This document shows positions 1 to 7,637 of a DNA stretch of 20,691 bases, piece after piece (positions within the stretch are counted from its first letter, which is position 1; every line of letters starts with the position of its first letter). The stretch is from a virus. The notes beneath the pieces are model-generated. The model was not told where the DNA came from. It did not search any database and worked only from the letters and a program-made list of their open reading frames with translations. The position numbers and the translations under genes are program-made. The stretch covers positions 1-20,691 of IMG/VR virus record IMGVR_UViG_3300034375_010199; one strand, written 5' to 3'.

Positions 1-150
1 GGGGTCCGGGTGGCGAAAACGTAAGAAATACTCGTCGAATTGATTGTTTTTTGATCATTTGGCGAGTTTAAAAGTTGCGCTAGGTGGTATGCCGGGGAAA
101 TACATGGCTACTTCAGACCATCCTTAGAGGAACGAACTACCAAAGACTAT

Positions 151-333
151 TTGGTTATCGACTGCCAATACTGTGGCACTTATAAAATCTCCAAAATATT
201 GATCGATTTGATGCAGGGTCGCAAATTTCCTATGCATGAAATGCGGAAATTATTGGATGAGCGTAAAAAGAAACTTGCATCAACTGTGCCCGAGCCAATT
301 ATTGAAACTTGGGACGAAGATTTACTGGAGTAA
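151..333 (+). CDS. Small protein with zinc-ribbon-like CxxC motif, probably a truncated remnant
   Basis: I do not recognise a family with certainty. The readable protein is 60 aa from a TTG at 151 with no clear ribosome binding site. The frame stays open upstream to a TGA at 52-54 but holds no ATG or GTG, so the true N-terminus is probably lost or frameshifted; the neighbouring frame around 88-126 also gives a short Met-starting peptide. The visible motif is CQYCGTYKIS, preceded in the open frame by another cysteine about 32 residues earlier, which resembles the N-terminal zinc-binding motif (C..C, then CPxCGxYxI) of many uncharacterised bacterial proteins. The rest is charged and lysine-rich and ends DEDLLE. 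Base composition is clearly more AT-rich than the adjoining prophage genes, suggesting foreign DNA. Its 3' end overlaps the convergent methyltransferase by 12 bases. Confidence 0.4.
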   Translation: MVIDCQYCGTYKISKILIDLMQGRKFPMHEMRKLLDERKKKLASTVPEPIIETWDEDLLE

Positions 334-1719
334 TTGACGAATAATTCTAGCGCCGATCCAACGAACCACGGTGACAGCTTTGCTGTTGCCGATCGCCTTG
401 TAGCGTGGACCGTCTGGGCATTCTCTGGCAGGTTTACCGCGCCAGGGGATCAGGGTGTAGTTGTCGGCCACGCCCTGAAGGCGTTCGCACTCGACAGGAG
501 TGAGGCGCCGCACCTGTGCCGGCGTCAGCAGCGCTGGTGGCGGGCTGCAAGCATCCAGAGATGCGGTGTATTCCTCGTACCACTTCCCAGCACCGAGAGC
601 AGCAGTATGGTGGAGCTTGGTGCTATACGCTGCGATCGTGACAACGTTAGGCCCCAGGGCAGAGTTGGTATTGTCGAGCTGCTTGCCGTAGTTGCTGGTC
701 ACCGTTTGCGCGATCTCGCGGCAGTACAGAACGTTCTCCTGGTCACTGTTGCGTCCCAATGTGTGCGCCTGTTCAATGCTGACGCATGGGTCTTGCGTGG
801 CGCGTACAACGAAGAATGTTTCGCTTTCAACATCAAGCCGGCTGTCCTTGGCGGTGAGCGTCGCTGATCGCTCGATCGATCCTCCCAGGCTGTGGCCGCC
901 GAATGCCGGGATACCGCCGAACATATCGACCGCCGGCCCCTCATCGCCCTCGCAGTTCGGGCAGCCGTACTGGCCTAAGGATTCAGCAAAGACGCATCCG
1001 CATCCGCACTGGAGCGCAGGGCCGAAAGGAGCTGTTCCGGTAACGTCCTGCCCCTGGCCTCGGCGCGGCGCAGTATCCCGGCGCACGCCTTCTCGCTCAA
1101 AAAGTATCTCGGTGGGATCGAACCCGTCTCGAGCACTTGCGACAACGAACACACGACGGCGTCGTTGGGCCAAGCCGAAATATTGGGCGTCCAGGACCCG
1201 CCACGCGATTGTTCTTTTGGGTCCATACACACAACCAGCGTCTTGCCATTTCTTCCCTGGAGGCTGCAGCTCGCAGTCTTCCCCAGCAAGCGCGCCAAGA
1301 AAGCATCCGAAGGCGTTCCCTTTGTCGCTGAGGACGCCGGGGACGTTCTCCCAGACGATAACGCTGGCCGGCTTTCGCTGGCCGGCGCGAACATAGTCAA
1401 CTGCATCTGCAAGCTCCACATATTTGATGGTAAGGGCGCCGCGCGGGTCAGTGAGGCCTTCGCGCATACCGGCAACCGAGAAGGCCTGGCATGGGGTGCC
1501 GCCGATCAGCACGTCCGGCGCCGGGATCTTGCCGGCCAGCACCAGGGCGGCCAGCTTGGTCATGTCGCCGTGGTTCGGCACGTTGGGGTAGTGGTGGGCC
1601 AGGACCGCCGAGGGGAACGGCTCAATCTCGGCGAACCAGGCGGCGCGCATGCCTAGCGGGTGCCACGCTTGTGTTGCAGCCTCTATGCCCGAGCAAACAG
1701 AGCCGTAGGTGATGGTCAT
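322..1719 (-). CDS. C5 cytosine-specific DNA methyltransferase
   Basis: This enzyme transfers a methyl group from S-adenosylmethionine to carbon 5 of cytosine in DNA. Motif I is GSVCSGIEAA (residues 6-15). The catalytic motif IV is GGTPCQAFSVAG with Cys77, motif VI is ENV (124-126), motif VIII is QRRRRV (185-190), and the late motif is RYKAIGNSKAV near 439-449. At 465 aa it is longer than minimal members because about 240 residues lie between motifs VIII and X. That stretch should hold the target-recognition region, and it includes a cysteine cluster (C238, C240, C242, C253, C256) that could bind zinc. The ATG at 1719 lies 21 bases after the previous gene, with only a weak GAG upstream. No restriction partner is visible, so it is probably an orphan phage enzyme that protects or modifies phage DNA. 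It is the last gene of the leftward operon. Confidence 0.93.
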   Translation of the reverse strand: MTITYGSVCSGIEAATQAWHPLGMRAAWFAEIEPFPSAVLAHHYPNVPNHGDMTKLAALVLAGKIPAPDVLIGGTPCQAFSVAGMREGLTDPRGALTIKYVELADAVDYVRAGQRKPASVIVWENVPGVLSDKGNAFGCFLGALAGEDCELQPPGKKWQDAGCVYGPKRTIAWRVLDAQYFGLAQRRRRVFVVASARDGFDPTEILFEREGVRRDTAPRRGQGQDVTGTAPFGPALQCGCGCVFAESLGQYGCPNCEGDEGPAVDMFGGIPAFGGHSLGGSIERSATLTAKDSRLDVESETFFVVRATQDPCVSIEQAHTLGRNSDQENVLYCREIAQTVTSNYGKQLDNTNSALGPNVVTIAAYSTKLHHTAALGAGKWYEEYTASLDACSPPPALLTPAQVRRLTPVECERLQGVADNYTLIPWRGKPARECPDGPRYKAIGNSKAVTVVRWIGARIIRQLLQ

Positions 1720-1740
1720 GGCGGTTCTCGATTCTGTTTA

Positions 1741-2130
1741 TCAGGCGACCTGTACGGTCATTTCTGGCGAGTAGTCCACCCAGCCAACCTTTGGTGCCTT
1801 GGTCTTCTTGTTGATGACCGGGTTGCCCTCGGCGTCGACGATTGGGCATTTCGCCCTGATACGCAGCGACCGGCATTTGCAGTGCTTCTTGGTCAGCGCG
1901 ACGAACTGCTCGGCGTATTGCGGCGCATCGAAGGGCTGACTGAGCTGGCGAACCTTCTCGCCGCGCATGATCTTTGCTGCCTGATCTGCGACCGCCAGGT
2001 TCCATTCACCGATGCTCATGTCTAGGGGGGGGCGTCCGGGTGTTGGGTTCGGTTTCGTTGTAGGGGTTGTCTTGCGCGCCTCGGCCAGCGCGACGTCGGC
2101 AGTCATTCCAAACACTGCAAAAGTGCTCAT
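1741..2130 (-). CDS. Conserved hypothetical phage protein
   Basis: This is a 129-aa protein that I do not assign to a family. The N-terminal third is proline- and threonine-rich (TTPTTKPNPTPGRPP) and probably disordered. The rest is compact and basic, with a CKCRSLRIRAKCP cysteine cluster near residues 84-96, and ends YSPEMTVQVA. The ATG at 2130 is preceded by GGAG at good spacing. A 15-base element (2146-2160) shared with the upstream region of the neighbouring NdpA-like gene lies just 5' of the start. It sits between the NdpA-like gene and the methyltransferase, all leftward, so it is presumably co-transcribed in the early recombination and modification operon. No catalytic residues can be argued. 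Confidence 0.75.
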   Translation of the reverse strand: MSTFAVFGMTADVALAEARKTTPTTKPNPTPGRPPLDMSIGEWNLAVADQAAKIMRGEKVRQLSQPFDAPQYAEQFVALTKKHCKCRSLRIRAKCPIVDAEGNPVINKKTKAPKVGWVDYSPEMTVQVA

Positions 2131-2145
2131 GGGTTATCTCCAGTC

Positions 2146-2160
2146 AGGCGCCGCCCTCCG
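2146..2160 (-). repeat. 15-bp 5'-leader repeat, copy 1 (copy 2 at 3211-3225)
   Basis: The plus-strand sequence AGGCGCCGCCCTCCG occurs identically here and at 3211-3225. Read on the coding (minus) strand it is CGGAGGGCGGCGCCT. In both places it ends about 15 to 16 bases before a start codon (genes starting at 2130 and 3194), and the bases that follow are partly alike (a GGAG- or GAGG-type ribosome binding site and then AACC or AACG). It contains the palindrome GGCGCC. It could be a translation or mRNA-stability element, or a short conserved sequence at a module joint where genes were shuffled. Confidence 0.6.
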
Positions 2161-2186
2161 GCGAGAGCGCGGCGTGGCGGGCGGTG

Positions 2187-3194
2187 TCAGGCGGCTGCGC
2201 GCTTGAGCTGATCGGTGAGTTGGGTAGGAAGGCCGCGCAGCGTCAGCGTGCCGCCGACTTCATCAAACTTGATTTTGTCGCCAAGCAGATGCGCCTCGAA
2301 GCTGATCGACATGCCCTCGGCCCGGCCGGTGAAGCGTCGGAATTTGTTGAGGGTCTTCTTGTCCGGCGGCAGGGTTTCGGAAAGCCCGTAGTCCTTCGCC
2401 TTGATGAAGTCGTAGAAGTTCTTCGGCTGATCTTCGTCAATCAACTCCGACAGCTCGCCAAGGGTGATCGGCTCGCCCAGCTTGGCCTGGGCCATGGAGT
2501 AGCTGACCAGCGCCTGGGTCTTCTCACGTGCCGACTCTTCTGGCAGATCCTCGCTTTCAACAAAGTCGCTGAACGCCTTCAGTAGTGTGCGGGTTTCGCC
2601 CGGGCCGTCGATTCCTTCCTGGCAGCCGATGAAGTCGCGGAAGTACTCGTTGATCCTGCGGCCCTGCTTGCCCTTTAGATACGAGATGTACTGCTTCGAC
2701 TGCGGGTTGCTCTGCCACTCGCTGATGTTGATTCGCGCGGCCAGGCGGATGTGGTCCAGGTCCAGTCGCTTCACCGTCAACAGGGCCAGTTCTTCGGTCA
2801 TGGTCACCGCTTCGGTTTCCTGTACCAGGGCGATGACCATGTATTCGGTCAGGCCTTGCTGGTAGTGGCAGAAGAGGGCGTGTCCACCGGTGGTGAGGTT
2901 CGATTCTTCCATCAGCTTGGTCAGGTGTTCGACGGCGGTGGTGCTGAACGACAGGAAGTCGGTGACGCCGGCCAGGTACTTGCCGAGCCAGCCGCTGAAG
3001 GGGTAAGCGCCTGATTCTTGGTGGAAGAACCCCCAGCCCTTGCCGGCGGTGGCGTTGTAGCTTTCGTTGAGCTGGCTCATCAGGTCGTCGCGCGCCTGGC
3101 TCTCGACCTGCTCGGATGCGCCAAGGAATAGGACAGCGGGGCTGCCGTCGGGCTTCTTGTCGATCTTGTGGATTGCGCTGTGAAGTACGGGCAT
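2187..3194 (-). CDS. Nucleoid-associated protein, NdpA/YejK family
   Basis: A 335-aa protein, the usual length of the 37-kDa nucleoid-associated family (YejK in E. coli, NdpA in Pseudomonas), which associates with DNA in the cytoplasm. Recognisable features are the N-terminal ADP-free start [13 protein letters not shown], a central [17 protein letters not shown] stretch near residues 143-159, the [23 protein letters not shown] segment typical of the family (about 169-191), and a C-terminal [14 protein letters not shown] strand. Prophages in Pseudomonas often carry a copy beside recombination genes. Its role there is not settled, but modulation of nucleoid structure or of recombination substrates is plausible. 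The ATG at 3194 has a GAGG-type ribosome binding site. It is likely a distal gene of the leftward operon. Confidence 0.88.
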   Translation of the reverse strand: MPVLHSAIHKIDKKPDGSPAVLFLGASEQVESQARDDLMSQLNESYNATAGKGWGFFHQESGAYPFSGWLGKYLAGVTDFLSFSTTAVEHLTKLMEESNLTTGGHALFCHYQQGLTEYMVIALVQETEAVTMTEELALLTVKRLDLDHIRLAARINISEWQSNPQSKQYISYLKGKQGRRINEYFRDFIGCQEGIDGPGETRTLLKAFSDFVESEDLPEESAREKTQALVSYSMAQAKLGEPITLGELSELIDEDQPKNFYDFIKAKDYGLSETLPPDKKTLNKFRRFTGRAEGMSISFEAHLLGDKIKFDEVGGTLTLRGLPTQLTDQLKRAAA

Positions 3195-3210
3195 TGCGTT
3201 TACCTCAGGT

Positions 3211-3225
3211 AGGCGCCGCCCTCCG
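3211..3225 (-). repeat. 15-bp 5'-leader repeat, copy 2
   Basis: Exact second copy of the 15-mer at 2146-2160, again placed just upstream of a leftward start codon (3194). See copy 1 for the interpretation. Confidence 0.6.
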
Positions 3226-3302
3226 TATCCGGTGGTGGCAATTTGGTTTGGGTTGGGGTATTAACGAGCTCCGGCATGGGGCCGGATCAAGGAGAGACAA
3301 AC

Positions 3303-3497
3303 ATGCCTGCAATCTTCAAGACATATGATGATGAGTGGTTCGAGTATCAGGGAGCGAAAGAAGTGAAGGAAAAAGGAAGCCAGTACGTGGTGTATGACGC
3401 CTATGGCAGCACACTGGGCGCTCATCAGATCGACGACATTCAACAATTCACGACCGATCCGCTGGTCGGCGAAAAAATCAAAACATCAAAATCGTAA
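3303..3497 (+). CDS. Small acidic hypothetical protein on the opposite strand of the left operon
   Basis: This is a 64-aa protein of unknown function. The ATG at 3303 is chosen over an upstream GTG because AAGGAG at 3289-3294 lies 8 bases before it. The sequence is rich in Tyr, Asp, Glu and Lys, has no cysteine, no signal peptide and no membrane segment, and looks like a small soluble alpha/beta domain (segments QYVVYDAYGSTLG and DDIQQF). It is transcribed against its neighbours, between the NdpA-like gene and the gene starting at 3944, so it must have its own promoter; I could not identify a convincing one. A lone counter-oriented gene with a strong ribosome binding site suggests a moron-type cargo gene or a small regulator of the operon. 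Confidence 0.7.
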   Translation: MPAIFKTYDDEWFEYQGAKEVKEKGSQYVVYDAYGSTLGAHQIDDIQQFTTDPLVGEKIKTSKS

Positions 3498-3614
3498 CAA
3501 CCAGTAATTGTTCAGGGCCGGCGGCAGGCGGAGAGTTGCTTAACAGGCACATCTTCACCTAATCGCCGAGCCACGTTGCCGCCATCCGTTACCGGATGCA
3601 GCGAGTAGGGTGGG

Positions 3615-3944
3615 TTATGCGGGTTCGATGATCTCGTCGCCCGGGTCTTTCTGGATGGCGAGCAGGCTTTTATTGCGGAATTCCCGCGCCACGTTTTGCG
3701 ATATCTCGATTTCGTGGCGCGGCGGATTCAGTAGCGGCTGGCACTTCGCGGCGCCCAGCGCATGCAGGTGATGAATCATCAGCGTCATCGCCTCGCCCTG
3801 CTCAGTAATGCCTGACCACTCCATCAGATCGGCCAGCGCTTGGCGGGTGCCGGGGCGAACCCTGAGCCTCAACTCTTCCTCGGCAAGTGCCACGCGCTTC
3901 CTGGCGGTTTTGGCCGAGCGCTCTTCCTGCGGTACTGCTGCCAT
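3615..3944 (-). CDS. Hypothetical protein, possible ribbon-helix-helix type
   Basis: A 109-aa protein with a basic N-terminus (SAKTARKRVALAEEE) followed by ELRLRVRPGTRQALADLMEW (about residues 24-43). That segment looks like the strand and first helix of a ribbon-helix-helix DNA-binding fold, and EQGEAMTLMIHHLHALG (about 48-64) could be the second helix. This assignment rests on pattern only. The C-terminal part (HEIEISQNVAREFRNKSLL) is extra to a minimal RHH protein. The ATG at 3944 follows AGAGG at 7 bases. It is leftward and probably co-transcribed with the gene starting at 4484, 70 bases upstream. If it is RHH, it could autoregulate part of the operon. Confidence 0.75.
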   Translation of the reverse strand: MAAVPQEERSAKTARKRVALAEEELRLRVRPGTRQALADLMEWSGITEQGEAMTLMIHHLHALGAAKCQPLLNPPRHEIEISQNVAREFRNKSLLAIQKDPGDEIIEPA

Positions 3945-4013
3945 GGCCTACCTCTTCTATTCCGCTGGCCGGCAGTGCGAGCCAGGTTTGACGTTTGCGT
4001 TGCTGGATGCGGG

Positions 4014-4484
4014 CTATGCGGCGCATGAATCGACCTTCACTTGGTGCCAGGCGCCTACCGCTTCGAAGATCCGCGCGGCGTGCACCTCGTCCAGCGATAT
4101 CGCTTCGGGAATGGCGATCCAACCTGAGGCCACCATCTGGCTCTGGTTTGCCTCGTCGCGCAGCTTCTTGTAGCAATGCTCGATCACGTCTTCCAGGTGG
4201 TCGGAGAGATAGACGCCATCGGGCGCCACCTCCACCGACTTGCTGTAGCGGTCGCCGCGAGCGTCTATGCAAAGCGCGCTGAGGTAGATCGTCCAGCGGT
4301 GGGGGATACCGCAGACGGCCTGGCCAATCTTCCCGGGCGCGATGTTCTTGAGCGACTTGTAATTGATCATGCCCTGGCGACCGCTGGGGTCAATGTTGAC
4401 CACAGCGACGTGATTGGCTGCCAGCAGCGAGCGGCATGACCGGGCGATGCGCGTCTGCAGGTTATGCGCCTTGCGCTTGCTCAT
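4014..4484 (-). CDS. Conserved hypothetical prophage protein
   Basis: A 156-aa protein that I do not link to a characterised family, although it has the look of a conserved Pseudomonas prophage protein. It starts with a basic segment (MSKRKAHNLQTRIARSC), followed by a probable beta-rich region (VAVVNIDPSGRQGMINY) and a C-terminal helical part ending EAVGAWHQVKVDSCAA. There is no signal peptide or membrane helix. The start at 4484 overlaps the stop of the upstream 80-aa gene by 4 bases (ATGA), which indicates translational coupling. It lies immediately downstream of the RecT-exonuclease pair, so a role linked to recombination is possible but not shown. Confidence 0.78.
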   Translation of the reverse strand: MSKRKAHNLQTRIARSCRSLLAANHVAVVNIDPSGRQGMINYKSLKNIAPGKIGQAVCGIPHRWTIYLSALCIDARGDRYSKSVEVAPDGVYLSDHLEDVIEHCYKKLRDEANQSQMVASGWIAIPEAISLDEVHAARIFEAVGAWHQVKVDSCAA

Positions 4485-4723
4485 AATGCCTCCGCGAGTT
4501 TGCGCAGCGCCTTACGTTCTGCCGCTGTGATAGGCGGCTTGCGGCGCTTGAGGATGGTTTCGGGATCGATCTTCGCGGAGCGTTTCGGCGGGACTGGGTT
4601 GCTGGGTGGGCTTGGCAACTGCGCCACGGTCCCACCAGCAGCCAGGAACTGCGCCGTGCGCTCCGATATTGAGTAGGCGTCCTGGCGGTGCTGCTCGACC
4701 AGGCTTAGGTGGTTGCTGATCAT
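4481..4723 (-). CDS. Small basic hypothetical protein
   Basis: An 80-aa protein of unknown function. The N-terminal half is helical (SLVEQHRQDAYSISERTAQFL). A proline-rich linker (LPSPPSNPVPPKRS) leads to a lysine- and arginine-rich C-terminus (ETILKRRKPPITAAERKALRKLAEAL) suited to nucleic-acid contact. The ATG at 4723 lies 2 bases after the exonuclease stop, with GGGAG just upstream inside the exonuclease gene. The start codon sits in the 12-bp palindrome TGATCATGATCA (4718-4729). Tight spacing on both sides places it in one translational unit with the exonuclease and the following gene. Confidence 0.75.
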   Translation of the reverse strand: MISNHLSLVEQHRQDAYSISERTAQFLAAGGTVAQLPSPPSNPVPPKRSAKIDPETILKRRKPPITAAERKALRKLAEAL

Positions 4724-4725
4724 GA

Positions 4726-5388
4726 TCAGGCTCCCAGGCGATGGGCTTGCGCCCGAGCTTTGTCCGCTACCTCATCAACCATGCGATTCAGTTCCAAGTT
4801 GAACTGGACCAGCTCTTTGTGCAGGTTGGCGATGTAGTCCTCATCGCGGTAAATCGTCTCGATATAGAGCTGGCACTCTTCATCTTGGCGAGAATCAAAG
4901 GACAGGAAGTCCCACCATTTGCGGCCCGTAACGAACATGCAGCCTTGGACCTGCGGCATGTGTTCCTCGGGCATGCCTTCGAGCCAAGTTCTGACGTGTA
5001 TCGCTTCGTTGAAGGGGCACTTCGATTCGGTACCGCCGTCGTCGTTGATAAGTCCGTCTGGCGAACATCCAAGCCAGTCGTACTTCGGGTGGACGATGAA
5101 CTCTGACGGTATGACGATGTTGCCCGTCAGCATCTCGTAGGCGTCTTGAGCCTTTTGTTCTTCGGTGTGACCCCACTTTAAAGAGGCGCTGCTGACGTTG
5201 TGCTTGGACTTCTTTGCCAGCCGCTCGAAGCACAGCTCACGCATGTACGAGGTGCGTGCGCCCATAGGCTCGCGCTTACCATTTTTGTCAGGCTTCCCCC
5301 AGGCCATCACGTCTTTAAAGCGGCTGGCTGTCACGCGCCCAGATCGGTCCGCATGCCACTTTTCTGTGCCCTGAAGCTCCGCTCTCAC
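4726..5388 (-). CDS. YqaJ / lambda Exo-type 5'-3' exonuclease
   Basis: This is a double-strand DNA exonuclease of the PD-(D/E)XK superfamily. It would resect ends to make single-stranded tails for the RecT-like annealase encoded just upstream. Visible motifs are GRVTASRF (17-24), WGHTEEQKAQDAYE (72-85), the catalytic SPDG with Asp111, ESK with Glu121 and Lys123, and the MPQVQGCMFVTGRKWWDF segment (144-161) that is typical of YqaJ proteins. At 220 aa it matches the family length. The start is a GTG at 5388 with GGAGG 7 to 8 bases upstream; it shares one base with the stop of the RecT gene (TAGTG), so the two are translationally coupled. The pairing resembles lambda exo-bet and SPP1/Rac-type systems. 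Confidence 0.93.
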   Translation of the reverse strand: MRAELQGTEKWHADRSGRVTASRFKDVMAWGKPDKNGKREPMGARTSYMRELCFERLAKKSKHNVSSASLKWGHTEEQKAQDAYEMLTGNIVIPSEFIVHPKYDWLGCSPDGLINDDGGTESKCPFNEAIHVRTWLEGMPEEHMPQVQGCMFVTGRKWWDFLSFDSRQDEECQLYIETIYRDEDYIANLHKELVQFNLELNRMVDEVADKARAQAHRLGA

Positions 5389-6377
5389 TACGCAGCCTCC
5401 TCTGAATGGGACTGGTCACCGCCGGGGCCCGTTATGTCGGTAAAGTCGGCATCGACGGTAGCCGCCAAGCTTTTTAGGGCTTTGTGGCATTCCAGGCCGA
5501 TCGCTGCGCGCTGCTTCGGCTTGAGACCTGCCCAGGCGGCCGCGTAGGCGTCGATGTCCTGTTGCCTTGCAACGACCAGGAGGTCTGCGAATACACCGTC
5601 TATTTCCGGTGATGGGGATTTTGGACCAAACGAAACGCCAGCGGCGGCAGCGCTGTTTGCGGCTTGTTTTGTTGGAGTGATATCAATCTCGCCGCCGTAT
5701 GAGTCCTCGAATTCATCGGGCGTATAAACGCCAAGGATCACGTCAGGACAGAAGAGGCGTGCCCATTTCTTGGTCACCAAGTAGGCGATCTGTTGTTTTG
5801 GGTCTTCCGCCCAAAGCGTAGAGTTGCGCGTGCGGACCTGGGTCAGCAGAAGCTCCAGAGTGCGCGGCTCGTCTTCGCCCCGAAAGGTCGCCCAAACCTT
5901 GATGCCGAGCCCTTTTTCATCGTCAAAGCTCCAGGCGGGAACGCGATATTTTTTAAACTCGCCAGTGTCCTCATCCTTCTTGGTCTTACTGGTAACTTCG
6001 CGCATCTTCCCGATGACGTTTTCCCAAGCGCCGAACCATTCAAAGTTCAATCGACCTTTGACTGGCGCCTTGGCGGTGATCACTGCGTTAACAAGCTGCG
6101 CCTCGTAGCTCAATGCGCCGCCGTTGACGATGAACGTTTTCTGCGCCACAGCGAAGGGGTTCATTTGCCACTGCATTGCTTGAAGCACCACCGCCATGCA
6201 GTCGGCTTGGTTCCCTTTAAGGTGTTTCGGGACGGTTGTCACTCCCTTCGACATCATCATCGCGAGGTCGCTCATCGACCGCATGGTGCCAGGGTCGAGG
6301 ATGAGCGCGGCCGCGTTGTGCGATGGATCGTGATAAGTGGCGAGGCCGGTTTGTGCTTGGGTGTCTGTATCGGTCAT
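5388..6377 (-). CDS. recT: RecT-family single-strand annealing recombinase
   Basis: This protein binds and anneals single-stranded DNA produced by the partner exonuclease. The RecT core is visible from about residue 50: CMAVVLQAMQWQMNPFAVAQ, then YEAQLVNAVI, and later the TQVRTRNSTLWAEDPKQQIAY and KKWARLFCPDVILGVYTPDE stretches that are typical of the family. I chose the ATG at 6377 (329 aa), preceded by GGAGAG, over an in-frame start 78 bases upstream that adds a low-complexity Ser/Thr tail. The C-terminus is acidic and polar (DFTDI, then GGDQSHSEEAA), perhaps for protein contacts. It lies 53 bases after a DUF1351-like coiled-coil gene, the same pairing seen in other phages. Confidence 0.92.
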   Translation of the reverse strand: MTDTDTQAQTGLATYHDPSHNAAALILDPGTMRSMSDLAMMMSKGVTTVPKHLKGNQADCMAVVLQAMQWQMNPFAVAQKTFIVNGGALSYEAQLVNAVITAKAPVKGRLNFEWFGAWENVIGKMREVTSKTKKDEDTGEFKKYRVPAWSFDDEKGLGIKVWATFRGEDEPRTLELLLTQVRTRNSTLWAEDPKQQIAYLVTKKWARLFCPDVILGVYTPDEFEDSYGGEIDITPTKQAANSAAAAGVSFGPKSPSPEIDGVFADLLVVARQQDIDAYAAAWAGLKPKQRAAIGLECHKALKSLAATVDADFTDITGPGGDQSHSEEAA

Positions 6378-6430
6378 TGCGCTCTCCGTGGCCGACGTGG
6401 AGTGGGTCGGCCGGCAGATGGAAAGGATGG

Positions 6431-7579
6431 TTAGAAGCGGGTGGCCCGCAGCCAATCGCGAGCAGTGTCGATAGTCACGTCGAAGCCGAGCGCTACAAGC
6501 TCGACAATGTCGTCAGCCGGGGGAGTGGTCGGGTCCACGTCGATGGATTCAACGGAGACGGCGACTACGGCAACAGGGGCGGTTTCAGCCGGGGTGGCAG
6601 TGACAGCGGCCACTGGCGCAGGCGCGGTAGCCTGGGCGCGCAGGCGGGCAAGTTCTTCCTGGTCTCGCTGATACTGGGCTTCGCGCTCGCGCTGCTGGCG
6701 TTGTTGCTCTTCCTGCTGTTCACGCTGCTGGCGTTGCTGTGCCTCCATATCGCGGCGCTGCTGGTCCAGTTCGTCCTGCTGCTGCTTCAACCGCTTGCGG
6801 TCTTCCTCAGCTCGCTGCTTACGTAGCTCCTCGGCTTCGGCGTCGGCGATGCGTTGTTTCTCGCGCAATTCATCTAGTTCTTTCTGCTGGGCCAGCAACT
6901 TAGCAGCAGCTTCTTCTCGCTCAGCGGCAGACTTGAACAGCGCTTCCAGTTGCTCAATGGCGTTGTCGCGAGCGATGGTGCCTTCGGCTTCAAATTCGCC
7001 ATATTCTTCGGGCAGGATCACCGACTCTTTGACACCCTGCAAAATGCTGGAGACGTCTGCGGCGCTGCGGCTTGCATAGGCGGCGGCGACAGAACTGAAA
7101 CGAGTAATTTTTGCCCGGATGGCTTCGACACGCTCAGCCTCGACACGCTCGCGCTCTGCCTTGGCATCAGCTATACGCTTTTCTTCGGCCTTGATCGCTT
7201 CATCGACAGGCTCTTCAATTGTCAGCACACGAGTCCTGAGTGTTTCACCGAATTCCTTGACTTGATTGACGCGAGCCTGAGCTTCTTTGACCTTCTGCTG
7301 ATATGGCACCAATGCGGTTTTGGTGGTCTTATCCAGGGCGTAGCGCACATCGCGGATATCGGCGCGAACTTCCTTCGCATTCGCCAAGCCCTCACTCGTC
7401 GAGCAGTCAACGACCAGCTTCGCGTAGGTGTTCTCCAGGCGAACGATCTGTTCTTCGTGCGGCCGATACTCGGCGATGTCGGTGACCGCTACCGTAGGGG
7501 ATAGGTTTTTTTGCGCGCCTTCAGCTTCGTTCATTTCGAGCGGTTCTTGTGCGTGTGCTTGTTTGGTATTTTTGGACAT
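6431..7579 (-). CDS. Coiled-coil phage protein, DUF1351-like
   Basis: A 382-aa protein encoded upstream of RecT. Residues about 50-135 (from LENTYAKLVVD through EEPVDEAIKAEEKR) follow the DUF1351 pattern, a domain found beside phage RecT genes. Residues about 215-315 form a long, highly charged Gln/Arg/Glu-rich coiled coil, with runs such as QQRQQREQQEEQQRQQRE. An Ala/Pro/Val-rich linker (318-345) then leads to a short C-terminal helical domain (VELVALGFDVTIDTARDWL). The ATG at 7579 (MSKNTKQ), with GAGGG 8 bases upstream, is preferred to an in-frame start 210 bases earlier whose translation overlaps the next gene. Its function is unknown; a structural or accessory role in recombination is inferred from context only. 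Confidence 0.85.
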   Translation of the reverse strand: MSKNTKQAHAQEPLEMNEAEGAQKNLSPTVAVTDIAEYRPHEEQIVRLENTYAKLVVDCSTSEGLANAKEVRADIRDVRYALDKTTKTALVPYQQKVKEAQARVNQVKEFGETLRTRVLTIEEPVDEAIKAEEKRIADAKAERERVEAERVEAIRAKITRFSSVAAAYASRSAADVSSILQGVKESVILPEEYGEFEAEGTIARDNAIEQLEALFKSAAEREEAAAKLLAQQKELDELREKQRIADAEAEELRKQRAEEDRKRLKQQQDELDQQRRDMEAQQRQQREQQEEQQRQQREREAQYQRDQEELARLRAQATAPAPVAAVTATPAETAPVAVVAVSVESIDVDPTTPPADDIVELVALGFDVTIDTARDWLRATRF

Positions 7580-7637
7580 GACTATCCCTCGCCGCGCCTG
7601 GCGCAGCATTGAAAGTAGTGGGGTTGGGGTTGTGCCG

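Noticed and set aside
692-1656. Several plus-strand frames of 160 to 234 codons opposite the methyltransferase
   Set aside because: All methyltransferase motifs are intact on the minus strand, so these are shadows.
4718-4729. 12-bp palindrome TGATCATGATCA as an operator
   Set aside because: It spans a start codon between tightly packed genes, no promoter overlaps it and no second copy was noticed.
5793-6434. 213-codon open frame on the plus strand opposite recT
   Set aside because: It lies antisense to a clear RecT gene with conserved motifs, has no ribosome binding site and encodes no recognisable protein; high-GC DNA leaves such shadow frames open.
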